IMG/VR virus record: IMGVR_UViG_3300027704_000088
Coordinates: 1 to 32,844 of that record
DNA length: 32,844 bases
From: a virus
Strand: one strand, 5' to 3'
A program made the position numbers and the translations under genes. Below are positions 8,085 to 14,786 of the stretch, piece after piece; position 1 is the first letter of the stretch, and every line of letters begins with the position of its first letter. Under the pieces are notes generated by a model, which worked only from the letters and a program-made list of their open reading frames with translations, did not search any database and had not been told where the DNA came from.

Positions 8085-8086
8085 GC

Positions 8087-8248
8087 TTACCTCGAATACT
8101 TGTAAGCAAGAGAAACAAGGCAGATTATCATAAGAAAAACTGCAATTGCTGGTGAAGCCATAAAAGCTGCGCCTAGAATAAATCCAGTTGCAAATGAAGG
8201 CCAATCATCAAGTATCTTTGCGTAAATTCTTGAAGTAGTTTGTCTCAT
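8087..8248 (-). CDS. 53-residue single membrane protein
   Basis: A short gene with GGAG 5 nt before ATG 8248. The product starts MRQTTSRIYAKILDDW, then has hydrophobic segments at about 18-32 and 33-49 and ends KYSR. It is a small inner-membrane protein by prediction. Its stop overlaps the next gene's ribosome site. The strong ribosome site, membrane segment and tight spacing make it real; the function is unknown. Confidence 0.6.
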   Translation of the reverse strand: MRQTTSRIYAKILDDWPSFATGFILGAAFMASPAIAVFLMIICLVSLAYKYSR

Positions 8249-8384
8249 GTTTGCTCCGTGGAAACTTTACAATGTTTGAGGGTTTGGGTATTGCCGCCGC
8301 ACGTAATGCGCGACGACAACTTTGGTTAAAACTACAGCGTTTTGGACTGTCACAAGACTGACAAAGCTTAGAAAGGAACTTCAT
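8208..8384 (-). CDS. Candidate small four-Cys zinc-finger protein
   Basis: A 58-residue frame from ATG 8384 to TGA 8208. Residues 8-23 hold C-x2-C-x5-C-x5-C (LCQSC ... RCSFNQSC), then a basic stretch, a plausible small zinc finger. It overlaps the end of the SSB-like gene by 17 nt and the start of the membrane gene by 41 nt, and fills an otherwise empty 119-nt gap. The ribosome site is weak, so it would depend on coupling to the SSB-like gene. The Cys pattern is the main support. Confidence 0.4.
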   Translation of the reverse strand: MKFLSKLCQSCDSPKRCSFNQSCRRALRAAAIPKPSNIVKFPRSKHETNYFKNLRKDT

Positions 8385-8769
8385 CTAAATCTTGTACAGC
8401 AGGTGCAGGGGCTTGTGATTGAGAAGCTGAAGTTTCGACGTTTTGATTTTGCTTTTCAGATACTCTTAAGGACAAATACGAACGACCTTCTTTTTCCCCT
8501 TTCCACGCAGCAATACGGTGATTGGGATGGGCATCAATTGGGCCAGAATAATCAGGCGCACCGTCATTGCCGTTTTTGTTGTTGTTAAACAAAACGCCAG
8601 CACGTTTATACATAACAATAGTAGGCTCACCGTCGCGGGTAAGCTTTTCTTTAACAAAGATTACTCTGTCTTCTGTGCCTTCAACGTTAAGCTTGCCTTG
8701 ACCAATCATGCGCTGGTCAGCGTGTGGCGTAAACATAACGCCAGAGTTTGTGTTGTCGTAATCAGACAT
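8368..8769 (-). CDS. SSB-like OB-fold protein with acidic DEVPF tail
   Basis: 133 residues. The core (about 1-105) alternates strands with GVLFNN, PDYSG and IAAWKG motifs and a YLSLRV strand, like OB-fold/DUF736-type small phage proteins. Residues 106-126 are a Gln/Ser/Ala/Pro linker, and the end is DLDEVPF, which matches the acidic -D-[DE]-x-P-F tip of bacterial SSBs that recruits replication and repair partners. It starts in a TAATG overlap with the ERF gene and has GGAG 7 nt upstream. The combination with ERF and YqaJ supports a single-strand DNA-binding role in recombination. The fold is inferred, the tail is seen directly. Confidence 0.7.
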   Translation of the reverse strand: MSDYDNTNSGVMFTPHADQRMIGQGKLNVEGTEDRVIFVKEKLTRDGEPTIVMYKRAGVLFNNNKNGNDGAPDYSGPIDAHPNHRIAAWKGEKEGRSYLSLRVSEKQNQNVETSASQSQAPAPAVQDLDEVPF

Positions 8770-9248
8770 TAAAAGTCTCCATTAGCATTTTGAATTGTTG
8801 CTGTTTTAGTGGGTTTTTTTAATGACATAGAAATATTAGGCTTTGATGCCTCATTTCCGTCATCATCTTCTGGCGCAAGGCCAACTAAACCTAGCAAGCC
8901 ATATCGTCTTGCATAAGTAATTGCAGAGCCTAAACCCTGCATATTTTGACGATCTAAAACCAGATAAACAACAGATTGAAACTTTTCCCCCGATACATGG
9001 ATTAGGGAAGTCATTACATATTGCCCGAACTGGTCGTGACCGTTTGTTTGCAGCACAGCAAAATGATAATTGTGCAGTGCTTTTTTACATGCGTCGATAC
9101 ACGCGCCTAAATCAGCATAACGATTTTTGAAATGCGGATTGATTGCATTTTTTATGACGGGATCACACGCAGCTTGCGCTGAGATTAGATCGTACAAAGC
9201 CATTTCGCGGTCAATGACGCGAGGCTTTTCAGTTTTTTTATCAGTCAT
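8769..9248 (-). CDS. erf: ERF-family single-strand annealing protein
   Basis: 159 residues. The ERF core is visible as NPHFKNRYADLGACIDACKKAL (about 40-60) and the family hallmark GSAITYARRYGL followed by acidic EDDDGN (about 121-140). ERF proteins anneal complementary single strands during phage recombination and genome circularisation and act with a 5'-3' exonuclease. The YqaJ exonuclease lies two genes upstream and the SSB-like gene directly downstream, a complete annealing module. Starts and ends in TAATG overlaps with its neighbours. The C-terminus is short, without the long tail of P22 Erf. Confidence 0.88.
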   Translation of the reverse strand: MTDKKTEKPRVIDREMALYDLISAQAACDPVIKNAINPHFKNRYADLGACIDACKKALHNYHFAVLQTNGHDQFGQYVMTSLIHVSGEKFQSVVYLVLDRQNMQGLGSAITYARRYGLLGLVGLAPEDDDGNEASKPNISMSLKKPTKTATIQNANGDF

Positions 9249-9532
9249 TAGGCAGCAACCTTATGACCAATAAACCAAATGCGGTATTGAGTTGGATGTT
9301 CGTCTGTTTTCCAATTACGAACAGCAAGTTTAACGCCTAATTTACGAGCAGCAGCAACAGTTGCGTACATAGAACGTTTGTCAGGTACTAAAAAACTTTG
9401 TTTTGGCTGCAAATTGTAAAGAAATGAATACTTACTGCCGTTTTTGCGACCAGTTGGTTTTGGTTTAGGTGGCAAATCAATGCCACTGTCTACAACAACA
9501 GTATAGACAATTTTTGAATTTGATTTAGACAT
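9248..9532 (-). CDS. Conserved small phage protein between exonuclease and ERF
   Basis: 94 residues. The N-terminal half has a Pro/Lys-rich linker (DLPPKPKPTGRKN). The C-terminal half shows QSFLVPDKRS, then a helix rich in Ala/Lys, then VRNW...YRIWFIG. The SFxVP ... R ... R-I-W pattern is common in small phage proteins encoded near recombination genes; their function is not known. The start overlaps the exonuclease end by 8 nt and the stop overlaps the ERF start as TAATG. Confidence 0.7.
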   Translation of the reverse strand: MSKSNSKIVYTVVVDSGIDLPPKPKPTGRKNGSKYSFLYNLQPKQSFLVPDKRSMYATVAAARKLGVKLAVRNWKTDEHPTQYRIWFIGHKVAA

Positions 9533-10379
9533 TAGGACGTACTTCCTTTTTGGTGATTTTGAAGAGGATGGAACCCGCTTTATTGCGTTTCATTTGCAGT
9601 GCATCGCAATAAAGTTCGGTTTCTTCGGCAGCCATCATAGCTTTGAGTTGCCGTTTTGCGTTGTCGTGAACAACAACAGCGGTTTTAGTTTCAATGTACT
9701 GACCAATCAAAACAGTGGCATGGTTGTCTGTTTGAATTGATCTGCGCGTTTTTCCGTTAAACGGTATTTGATCTGATATTTTTGTTTCTGCTGGTGTTTC
9801 CTCCTGTGGAATAAACGGTGCTGGTGCAATATCGCTTTCCATATGCTCCCAAAATTGTTGACATTTAGCATAATAGTCATCGATGTAAGGTTGGCTGCGC
9901 CCGATCCAGATACGCTCTGGTTCGTCATTGCCACGAATGACTGAAAACAGAATATTATCTGAGCCAAAGCACATCATATGATGCTGAAGTTGTGGCATAT
10001 AAAAACGTGCGGCTTCGGTAGCATCGCGGAAACGAAAGCCGCCAGAGTGTTTTACTTCCAATGGGGTTGTATCCCCTGCCCCTTCCTCAAGGATAGCGTC
10101 AGGGTGGCTTCCACACATGTCATACGTGGCCCAGTGTTGCTTGCCTTTGTAATCTTTAGACATTGTATAAATGCCGCCAGCTTCAATTTGCAGACGGTTA
10201 AAAGTCCAGTCTAAGTGAAAGTTTTCAGTAAAAATGCCTAACTGAACTTTAAAATTATCAGACAAATCTTCGCGCGTTGTTCGGCCCGTTTTTTCAGACC
10301 AGACTTTAAGCCAATTGCCATTTTTTATATCAATAGCATCAGATGATCCGATGTATGATTTTCTATCAAGCTTATCCAA
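9525..10379 (-). CDS. YqaJ-type phage exonuclease
   Basis: 284 residues. The N-terminal IGSSDA (10-15), a GxFTE helix (Glu52), the metal site HPDA (Asp94) with LEVK (Glu108-x-Lys110), and QLQHH (130-134) give the YqaJ/lambda-exonuclease core of the PD-(D/E)XK superfamily. It degrades 5' strands at double-strand ends and hands 3' tails to the ERF protein. The start is TTG 10379, chosen because AAGGA lies 8 nt upstream and the next ATG would remove the conserved IGSSDA. It overlaps the previous gene by 8 nt. Confidence 0.88.
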   Translation of the reverse strand: MDKLDRKSYIGSSDAIDIKNGNWLKVWSEKTGRTTREDLSDNFKVQLGIFTENFHLDWTFNRLQIEAGGIYTMSKDYKGKQHWATYDMCGSHPDAILEEGAGDTTPLEVKHSGGFRFRDATEAARFYMPQLQHHMMCFGSDNILFSVIRGNDEPERIWIGRSQPYIDDYYAKCQQFWEHMESDIAPAPFIPQEETPAETKISDQIPFNGKTRRSIQTDNHATVLIGQYIETKTAVVVHDNAKRQLKAMMAAEETELYCDALQMKRNKAGSILFKITKKEVRPNV

Positions 10380-10851
10380 GTTTTAATTCCTTTCGTTGGA
10401 CGTGTTTAAGAGAGTGATGAAGTCGGAGAGTGTCGTTTGAATACGGGCCAAGAGCAGCTTGTATTTCAGCCCAGCTAGGCCACCACGTTTTTGTCTCAGA
10501 CATTTCTGAAAGCACAACACGCACGGCTGCTGGTTCGTATTCAGATAATTTTTGGTTATACAGATTGAGCATTTTTTCACGCTCACTGTCGCTTAGACGC
10601 TCATGGCCTGTAACAAGCCACAACTCTATAAGAGACTGCCTCACACCCATGTTATCGGTGTAAATGGGCGTAACAGCGTCGATTGCAGATTGTAGTCTTA
10701 CTGGATCAAGACGTTTAGGAATATGCCAATTTACATTGCCAAATTTACCTAAATGCCAGGTGTTTGTTTTGTGCTGAATGTCTAACGTTTCAGCGTAAGA
10801 AAATACATCAGTTTTTACAGCCTCAAGAGAGGAAAGAATTGATGAAATCAC
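10372..10851 (-). CDS. Candidate helicase loader / replication partner
   Basis: About 159 residues from GTG 10851; the frame is open to 11019 but that would overlap the upstream gene by about 200 nt, so the shorter form is preferred. The start is uncertain because no good ribosome site is seen. The C-terminal half has a helical region (IELWLVTGHERLSDSE) followed by WWPSWAEIQAAL, a W-P-x-W-A-E motif seen in small phage replication proteins next to HTH initiators. By position it resembles the P/G39P-type loader that brings in the host replicative helicase. This is inference from motif and context. Confidence 0.55.
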   Translation of the reverse strand: MISSILSSLEAVKTDVFSYAETLDIQHKTNTWHLGKFGNVNWHIPKRLDPVRLQSAIDAVTPIYTDNMGVRQSLIELWLVTGHERLSDSEREKMLNLYNQKLSEYEPAAVRVVLSEMSETKTWWPSWAEIQAALGPYSNDTLRLHHSLKHVQRKELKLG

Positions 10852-11353
10852 TTTCTGATTTTTTGCTCGGAGGTTTAATTTGAACTCGGCCCTCTTTTCG
10901 ATGGTCGAGGATTTGACTGATGTTTTTGACGAATGCGCTATCAATTCGTTCGGGCGCAAGTCCGATTGATTGTTCATGGCAGAATGAGATAAAGTCACTA
11001 ACGGCTTCCTCCATATCAAAGTTGTGGTGCGGGTAAGATTCTAAAAGAGCATCGACACTTTCATTCTCAGGCCACCAATTATTAGGGACGATGTTTAGTC
11101 CAGAATGAGATGTATCAATGTTAATTTCATAACCAATTGCTGCGCGACTGATCACGTTTTGTTCTAGTAAATCTTTTAGGATTTTTCGAACTTGGTGGGC
11201 AGATAATTGAGTGTAGTAAGCTATCCTTTCGGGGCTAGGGTTGCATTGACTTGTATTAGTATTTTTAAAACTACATAGCTGGAACAAAACTAGCTTTTGA
11301 AACGGCATCAAAGTTGTTTGCTCCGCTATTGCTTTGAATGTTTTGAAACTCAT
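10823..11353 (-). CDS. Helix-turn-helix replication initiator candidate
   Basis: 176 residues. Residues 10-75 form a winged-helix domain of the HTH_36 type: LMPFQKLVLFQL, then PSPERIAYYTQLSAHQVRKILKDLLEQNVI. The rest is a polar linker and a mixed region ending in a Lys/Ser-rich tail, the layout of lambda O or DnaD-like origin-binding proteins. It lies between a resolvase-like nuclease and a loader candidate. ATG 11353 overlaps the upstream gene by 83 nt; a second ATG at 11308 with GGAG is possible. Initiator function is inferred. Confidence 0.65.
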   Translation of the reverse strand: MSFKTFKAIAEQTTLMPFQKLVLFQLCSFKNTNTSQCNPSPERIAYYTQLSAHQVRKILKDLLEQNVISRAAIGYEINIDTSHSGLNIVPNNWWPENESVDALLESYPHHNFDMEEAVSDFISFCHEQSIGLAPERIDSAFVKNISQILDHRKEGRVQIKPPSKKSESDFINSFLS

Positions 11354-11681
11354 TAAGAACGTCTTTCGTTATTGGAATGATCTTTATTGTCATTTTATTT
11401 TTGTTGGTTTTAAGTTTGCGCCAGCCGTGAACTTCAATCTCAAAGCCACTAGCCAGCGCAAGTTTAGACAATGGCTCTGCTTGTATTTTACGAATGCGAG
11501 AAGACCACCCGCTGCTGGTGACTTGCACTAGGAGAGGGGAGAAACCCTCTTTGATGCAAAGCAAATCAGCAAATCCAAACAAATCTTGTCTTATTTTTGT
11601 GTGATGGTTCCATCGCTCGACAATCGCGCAATGGTATCCAAGCGCCCGAAGGTACTTTAATGATCGCTGAGTAGGAGACAT
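11271..11681 (-). CDS. PD-(D/E)XK-like nuclease, candidate Holliday junction resolvase
   Basis: 136 residues. LRALGYHCAIVERWNHH is followed by RQDLFGFADLLCI and then LLVQVTSSGWSSRIRKI, the strand-turn-strand order of small PD-(D/E)XK enzymes. The Asp in the DLFG turn and the Q-x-T strand are in the right places, but the usual (D/E)xK is Q-x-T here. Related phage proteins are often left unnamed. It could resolve branched DNA before packaging. It starts in a TAATG overlap and its end overlaps the HTH gene by 83 nt, so both starts deserve caution. Confidence 0.55.
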   Translation of the reverse strand: MSPTQRSLKYLRALGYHCAIVERWNHHTKIRQDLFGFADLLCIKEGFSPLLVQVTSSGWSSRIRKIQAEPLSKLALASGFEIEVHGWRKLKTNKNKMTIKIIPITKDVLNEFQNIQSNSGANNFDAVSKASFVPAM

Positions 11682-11965
11682 TATTTATGTCCACATTTTA
11701 AGTAAAACAATTCGTTGGCTTGATCAGCCAGTTTGTCCATTGCTTTAATTTTTTCAGATTCCAAAGTCGCAATGCGAAATTGCAAATCTGTTATTTTTTT
11801 GTTTTTCTTTTCTAAAAGTTCATAAGTTGGAACTTCCATAAAATCTGTATCTGGAAGGGTGATTTTTCCTTTCGATGGTTTAACTGCACACGCAACTTTA
11901 GCTTTAGTTGAGCGATCTAAATAACTTATTCTTGGATCAAAATTATAACGTTCAACTAAAGGCAT
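11681..11965 (-). CDS. Small coiled-coil protein, first gene of the replication operon
   Basis: 94 residues. The N-terminal half is beta/polar (YNFDPRISYLDRSTKAKV) and residues 48-88 form a coiled coil (LLEKKNKKITDLQFRIATLE). No family recognised. It is the first gene after the strong leftward promoter at 12026-12055. The ribosome site is weak (GGAC far upstream of ATG). Its stop is shared with the next start as TAATG. Confidence 0.65.
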   Translation of the reverse strand: MPLVERYNFDPRISYLDRSTKAKVACAVKPSKGKITLPDTDFMEVPTYELLEKKNKKITDLQFRIATLESEKIKAMDKLADQANELFYLKCGHK

Positions 11966-12025
11966 TTGTCTTGTCCACAGTTTACATTGGTGATGTAGGT
12001 TATTGATTTATATTGGCTTAAAACA

Positions 12026-12055
12026 AGTATAGTTTACTAATTTATTCTTTGTAAA
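12026..12055 (-). promoter_or_regulatory. Sigma70-type promoter of the leftward replication operon
   Basis: Read leftward: TTTACA (12055-12050, 5 of 6 match to TTGACA), 18-nt spacer, TATACT (12031-12026, 5 of 6 match to TATAAT). Transcription would start near 12019, 54 nt before the first gene. An inverted AGTTTAC pair (12031-12037 and 12050-12056) covers both boxes, so a protein bound there would block the promoter. Confidence 0.65.
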
Positions 12056-12183
12056 CAATTAACTTGTACGCTTTTTGGTAGCGTGTACCGTAGGTTCGAA
12101 TCCTACCACCCCAGCCATTGATTTCATTGACTATTTTAGGCTTTTAGAAATCAAACTTTTTTGTAGTTTACACTACAGTTTAC
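12031..12183. promoter_or_regulatory. AGTTTAC repeats flanking the attP core
   Basis: The 7-mer AGTTTAC occurs at 12031-12037, inverted at 12050-12056, and directly repeated with 12-bp spacing at 12165-12171 and 12177-12183; a fifth copy is at 11979-11985. The copies lie on both sides of the tRNA-like core, as arm-type integrase sites do. Two of them also cover the promoter boxes, so they may instead be operator sites. Further copies are at 13513-13519 and 18343-18349. Confidence 0.5.
12068..12117 (+). other. attP core: 3' half of tRNA-Gln(TTG)
   Basis: The segment folds as the 3' part of a tRNA: anticodon stem ACGCT/AGCGT with loop TTTTGGT (anticodon TTG at 12075-12077), a 5-nt variable loop, T arm GTAGG-TTCGAAT-CCTAC, acceptor strand CACCCCA, discriminator G and CCA. 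No D arm or 5' acceptor strand precedes it. It lies 135 nt past the integrase stop. Phages that integrate at tRNA genes carry such a 3' fragment, which restores the gene after insertion. The acceptor sequence fits alphaproteobacterial tRNA-Gln. Confidence 0.85.
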
Positions 12184-12208
12184 AATGATGAAGGCTTAAA
12201 GATGTGTC

Positions 12209-12233
12209 AAGTAGTCTAGCGTAGCGGCTACTT
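12209..12233. repeat. Hairpin with GCGTAGC loop after the integrase gene
   Basis: AAGTAGTC (12209-12216) pairs with GGCTACTT (12226-12233), one G-U included, around a loop holding GCGTAGC (12219-12225). It lies 20 nt past the integrase stop. It may end integrase transcription or protect the mRNA; the T-tract after it (leftward GACACATCTTT) is weak. Confidence 0.5.
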
Positions 12234-12252
12234 TATACAGCTTGAAGTCGAA

Positions 12253-13320
12253 TCATGTATTTGGGTGTTGTTGTAATTTGATTAAAATATTGTCGTTGCC
12301 TTGTGGATGCAGTGAACAATAAATTTCTACCATTTTAGCTGCGTGCTGTACTGACCAGCCCATAAATAGCGCAAGATCAGACAATGACACGCCAGCAGCA
12401 AACAATTTTGTAGCTGCTGTGCCTCTTGCGTCATACAAATGCAGTTCTGGTCTTATATTGGTGTGGTTTTTTTTCCATTCACCAAGTTTTTGACCAAATT
12501 GATTTGCTTTTTTTAATGGCAAGCCTCTAGCACCAACTAAAATCTGAAATTGATCGGACGGAGTTTCGTCCAATGTTAATCTTAATTTATTTGTTATTGG
12601 AATTGATACCATTCGCCCATTTTTTTGAGCGCGTAGAATAATTCTAGTATCTTTTATGTGGCTACGGTTAAGCTGGTGTAAATCGCCTGGGCGCAATCCA
12701 GTTTCCGTTGCTACAATAAGAACTCTTTTTAACCATTGGGGCGCTATCGCGCAAAATTCATTAATTTCTGTTTCTGTCCAGATAATTTCTGATCTGTCAG
12801 ACGAATATAATTTTTTAACTTTTTGCAAATGATGTTGAACAAGCCAACCGCGATCTAATGCCCAAGTGACAATTTGAGCAAGATGACCAATACGAGTATC
12901 TGCTTGCACAAAGCCATCACCTTTAGATGCTTTAGCTATGCTGTCACGCCACGCATAAACTTGTTTGCGTATACGAGGATCATTAAATGCTTGTATAGGA
13001 GCGTCACCAAATTTAATATCAATCCCGTTTTTATGGAATACAGATTCTTTAATGTCTTTTTGAGTACGTTCAGCAAGTTTTTTAAACTCAGGTGTGTTGA
13101 GAAATGAAATTACTATTTCTCTGAATTTGCCTTTAGCTGGAGAAATGTTCTGTAAAGCTTCTTGATAAAGTTCAAAATAAATTGGCCCACCAAGTTGCAC
13201 TTTGTCAGATGAAGACCAGAAACGAGTGCCGCCTCTGTAAAGATAATGATATTCAGCAGTTTTTCCATTCGCTAATTTTTTGCGAACTTTGTGAATATGT
13301 TTAATTGTTATCTTTGCCAT
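12253..13320 (-). CDS. int: Tyrosine-recombinase integrase
   Basis: 355 residues from ATG 13320; a TTG at 13329 would add three residues. It catalyses recombination between attP and the host tRNA-Gln attB. Catalytic residues seen: Arg210 (TGLRPGDL), Arg299 (YDARGTAA), Trp322 (MGWS) at the second His position, and the nucleophile Tyr334 (VEIYCS). The first His of the H-x-x-R box is Tyr296, a variant common in alphaproteobacterial phage integrases. Residues 1-60 hold basic and strand-rich sequence for arm binding, and 65-165 fit the core-binding domain. It overlaps the upstream small gene by 20 nt and lies next to its attP. Confidence 0.93.
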   Translation of the reverse strand: MAKITIKHIHKVRKKLANGKTAEYHYLYRGGTRFWSSSDKVQLGGPIYFELYQEALQNISPAKGKFREIVISFLNTPEFKKLAERTQKDIKESVFHKNGIDIKFGDAPIQAFNDPRIRKQVYAWRDSIAKASKGDGFVQADTRIGHLAQIVTWALDRGWLVQHHLQKVKKLYSSDRSEIIWTETEINEFCAIAPQWLKRVLIVATETGLRPGDLHQLNRSHIKDTRIILRAQKNGRMVSIPITNKLRLTLDETPSDQFQILVGARGLPLKKANQFGQKLGEWKKNHTNIRPELHLYDARGTAATKLFAAGVSLSDLALFMGWSVQHAAKMVEIYCSLHPQGNDNILIKLQQHPNT

Positions 13321-13486
13321 TGTCTTCAAACCATTGATCTACTTCATCATCGTTGACACGTTGATTTCGTTTTTCAAAAGTTATTGTGATTTTTTCACCT
13401 TCTGAAGTTTTACTAAAGACAATGTTTGCTTGCGTTGTCAAATTATGATCTGACAATGCGTCAATAAGTGTTCTTAACGATCTCAC
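13301..13486 (-). CDS. Small protein upstream of integrase
   Basis: 61 residues: a helical start (SLRTLIDALSDHNL), a beta hairpin (ANIVFSKTSEGEKITITFEK), then an acidic tail (DDEVDQWFEDNGKD). It overlaps the integrase start, so the two are co-translated. The position is that of an excisionase, but no helix-turn-helix or winged fold is clear. The EGEKITITF strand resembles DGDKITITL of the 92-residue protein at 14496-14774, which may reflect shared ancestry or chance. Confidence 0.6.
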   Translation of the reverse strand: MRSLRTLIDALSDHNLTTQANIVFSKTSEGEKITITFEKRNQRVNDDEVDQWFEDNGKDNN

Positions 13487-13512
13487 TCATTATTTCCCCC
13501 AGCCTCATAGGT

Positions 13513-13519
13513 AGTTTAC
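13513..13519. promoter_or_regulatory. AGTTTAC site in the integrase leader
   Basis: One copy of the AGTTTAC motif lies between the candidate integrase promoter and the first gene of the integrase operon. A protein bound here could repress int expression or act as a distant arm site. Confidence 0.35.
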
Positions 13520-13555
13520 ATTTTTATGTATTAAAAACATAAAGAACATTTACCT

Positions 13556-13584
13556 ATTATACCTGTCAAGTATAATTGTGATAT
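13556..13584 (-). promoter_or_regulatory. Candidate promoter with palindromic operator for the integrase operon
   Basis: ATTATAC (13556-13562) and GTATAAT (13570-13576) form a perfect 7-bp inverted repeat around CTGTCAA. Read leftward it gives a consensus TATAAT -10 box (13561-13556); the -35 at 17 nt spacing is poor (ATATCA). Because the palindrome contains TATAAT on each strand, the same site could serve as both core promoter and operator. Confidence 0.4.
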
Positions 13585-13590
13585 AACTTA

Positions 13591-14499
13591 TCAAGCGGCT
13601 TGCACCATATGTGGACAGTTTTGAAACCATTCTATAGCTTTGTTAGCTTCAGCAGCCGCTGAAAAAACCGTTGAAGGTTTATTTTCAAGGTTTTTGATCC
13701 AGCTTTGGACGTAGGCAACGTTGTCCTCTCTAGGGGTGTGTTGTATTCCAAATATTGAGCCGAGAAATACGGACCCAATTTCTGCGATGAGTTCTTCTTC
13801 TGCTCTTGCTGCTTTTGAGTTGTGATACTCTTTGAAACATCCGCGATCCATGCGATTTGATGGACCTGTGTAGTGGATGGTTTCATGCAAAAGCGTCGAG
13901 TAATAATTTTCCGAAGCTGTTGCGTCATCCGTATCAAGAAACGTGGTGGGGTCAGGCATACCAATTTTATCGGTTGCGCGAGTGTAAAAAGCCGATTGAG
14001 ATTTAACAATGTTTACTCCTGCACGATCTAGAAAGCTGTCAATGTTTCTACTGCGAATATGAATTGATGGATGATGCTCGTTAAGCGGAACAAGCTGACT
14101 TTCATCAATTGAAGTGAATTGAGCTACGTTAAAGCCGTTGTAGACTTTATATCGTGGGTATTTTTTAGTCGGATCGTTTTTATCTTCAACAACTGTAAAG
14201 AAACAAATAGGCGTCGATTTTGAGCCCTTTATTACATTACCAGCACCGATCTTTCTGGATGCTGGAATTGTTAAAAATCTTGGATCATCCCAGCCGTTTT
14301 CCATCATAGCAATTGCTGTTGTAAGAACGTTTGAGCCTGTATAAACATGACCAGTTATGGCGTTTTGACAGGGACGTGGCTGCGCCCAACGTGCTGTCCA
14401 TTTAATGCCGTTTTCCTTCATCATAATGATAAATTTGTCGGCAATTTCTTTTTGAACCCTGTTAATACGGGGTTCTTTAATGTCTGTGTCGATTTTCAT
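13591..14499 (-). CDS. ArdC-like antirestriction protein with zincin domain
   Basis: 302 residues. The N-terminal domain (1-130) carries the ArdC/DUF1738 signature of a Trp-rich start (GIKWTARWAQ), N-A-I-T-G-x-x-Y-x-G-x-N, and a KVYNGFNVAQF strand; this domain binds single-stranded DNA. The C-terminal domain has the zincin motif HETIH (205-209) and a third ligand in EELIAEIG (Glu236). ArdC proteins protect incoming DNA from type I and other restriction. It starts in an ATGA overlap with the upstream gene and has AAGGA 9 nt before the ATG. Family assignment is firm; protection in this host is inferred. Confidence 0.87.
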   Translation of the reverse strand: MKIDTDIKEPRINRVQKEIADKFIIMMKENGIKWTARWAQPRPCQNAITGHVYTGSNVLTTAIAMMENGWDDPRFLTIPASRKIGAGNVIKGSKSTPICFFTVVEDKNDPTKKYPRYKVYNGFNVAQFTSIDESQLVPLNEHHPSIHIRSRNIDSFLDRAGVNIVKSQSAFYTRATDKIGMPDPTTFLDTDDATASENYYSTLLHETIHYTGPSNRMDRGCFKEYHNSKAARAEEELIAEIGSVFLGSIFGIQHTPREDNVAYVQSWIKNLENKPSTVFSAAAEANKAIEWFQNCPHMVQAA

Positions 14500-14774
14500 T
14501 CAACATTTCCTTCTAGTTTGATTTTTGATGCAAGAATGTTTTTTGCTTCTGGAACAAACTGCACACCTTCTGCTGTATTGTTAAAAAGTGTGATTGTGAT
14601 TTTATCACCGTCTTCATCGGTAATAACTAAATCAGTTACAGAGCAACGTTTGCCAAAACGTCTTGTTTGAGCAAAATGTACTGTTTCAACACCATGCAAA
14701 GAAAATTTCTCAGGTGAATTTTTATCGGATCTTATTGTTAGTTCAGCGGTTGGTGTATTGATGTAAAAGTTCAT
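14496..14774 (-). CDS. Small beta-rich hypothetical protein
   Basis: 92 residues made mostly of alternating strands (AELTIRS, VTDLVITDEDGDKITITLF). AAAGGA lies 5 nt before ATG 14774. The ArdC gene starts inside its stop (ATGA), so the two are made together. No family recognised; a partner role with ArdC is possible only by context. Confidence 0.65.
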   Translation of the reverse strand: MNFYINTPTAELTIRSDKNSPEKFSLHGVETVHFAQTRRFGKRCSVTDLVITDEDGDKITITLFNNTAEGVQFVPEAKNILASKIKLEGNVE

Positions 14775-14786
14775 GTTGTTCCTTTC

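Noticed and set aside
10852-11019. N-terminal extension of the loader candidate to 11019
   Set aside because: It would overlap the HTH gene by about 200 nt and its residues are Ser-rich and low in pattern, as expected of a shadow frame.
12000-12117. A complete tRNA gene
   Set aside because: Only the 3' half is present; no D arm or 5' acceptor strand precedes it, so it is an attachment-site fragment.
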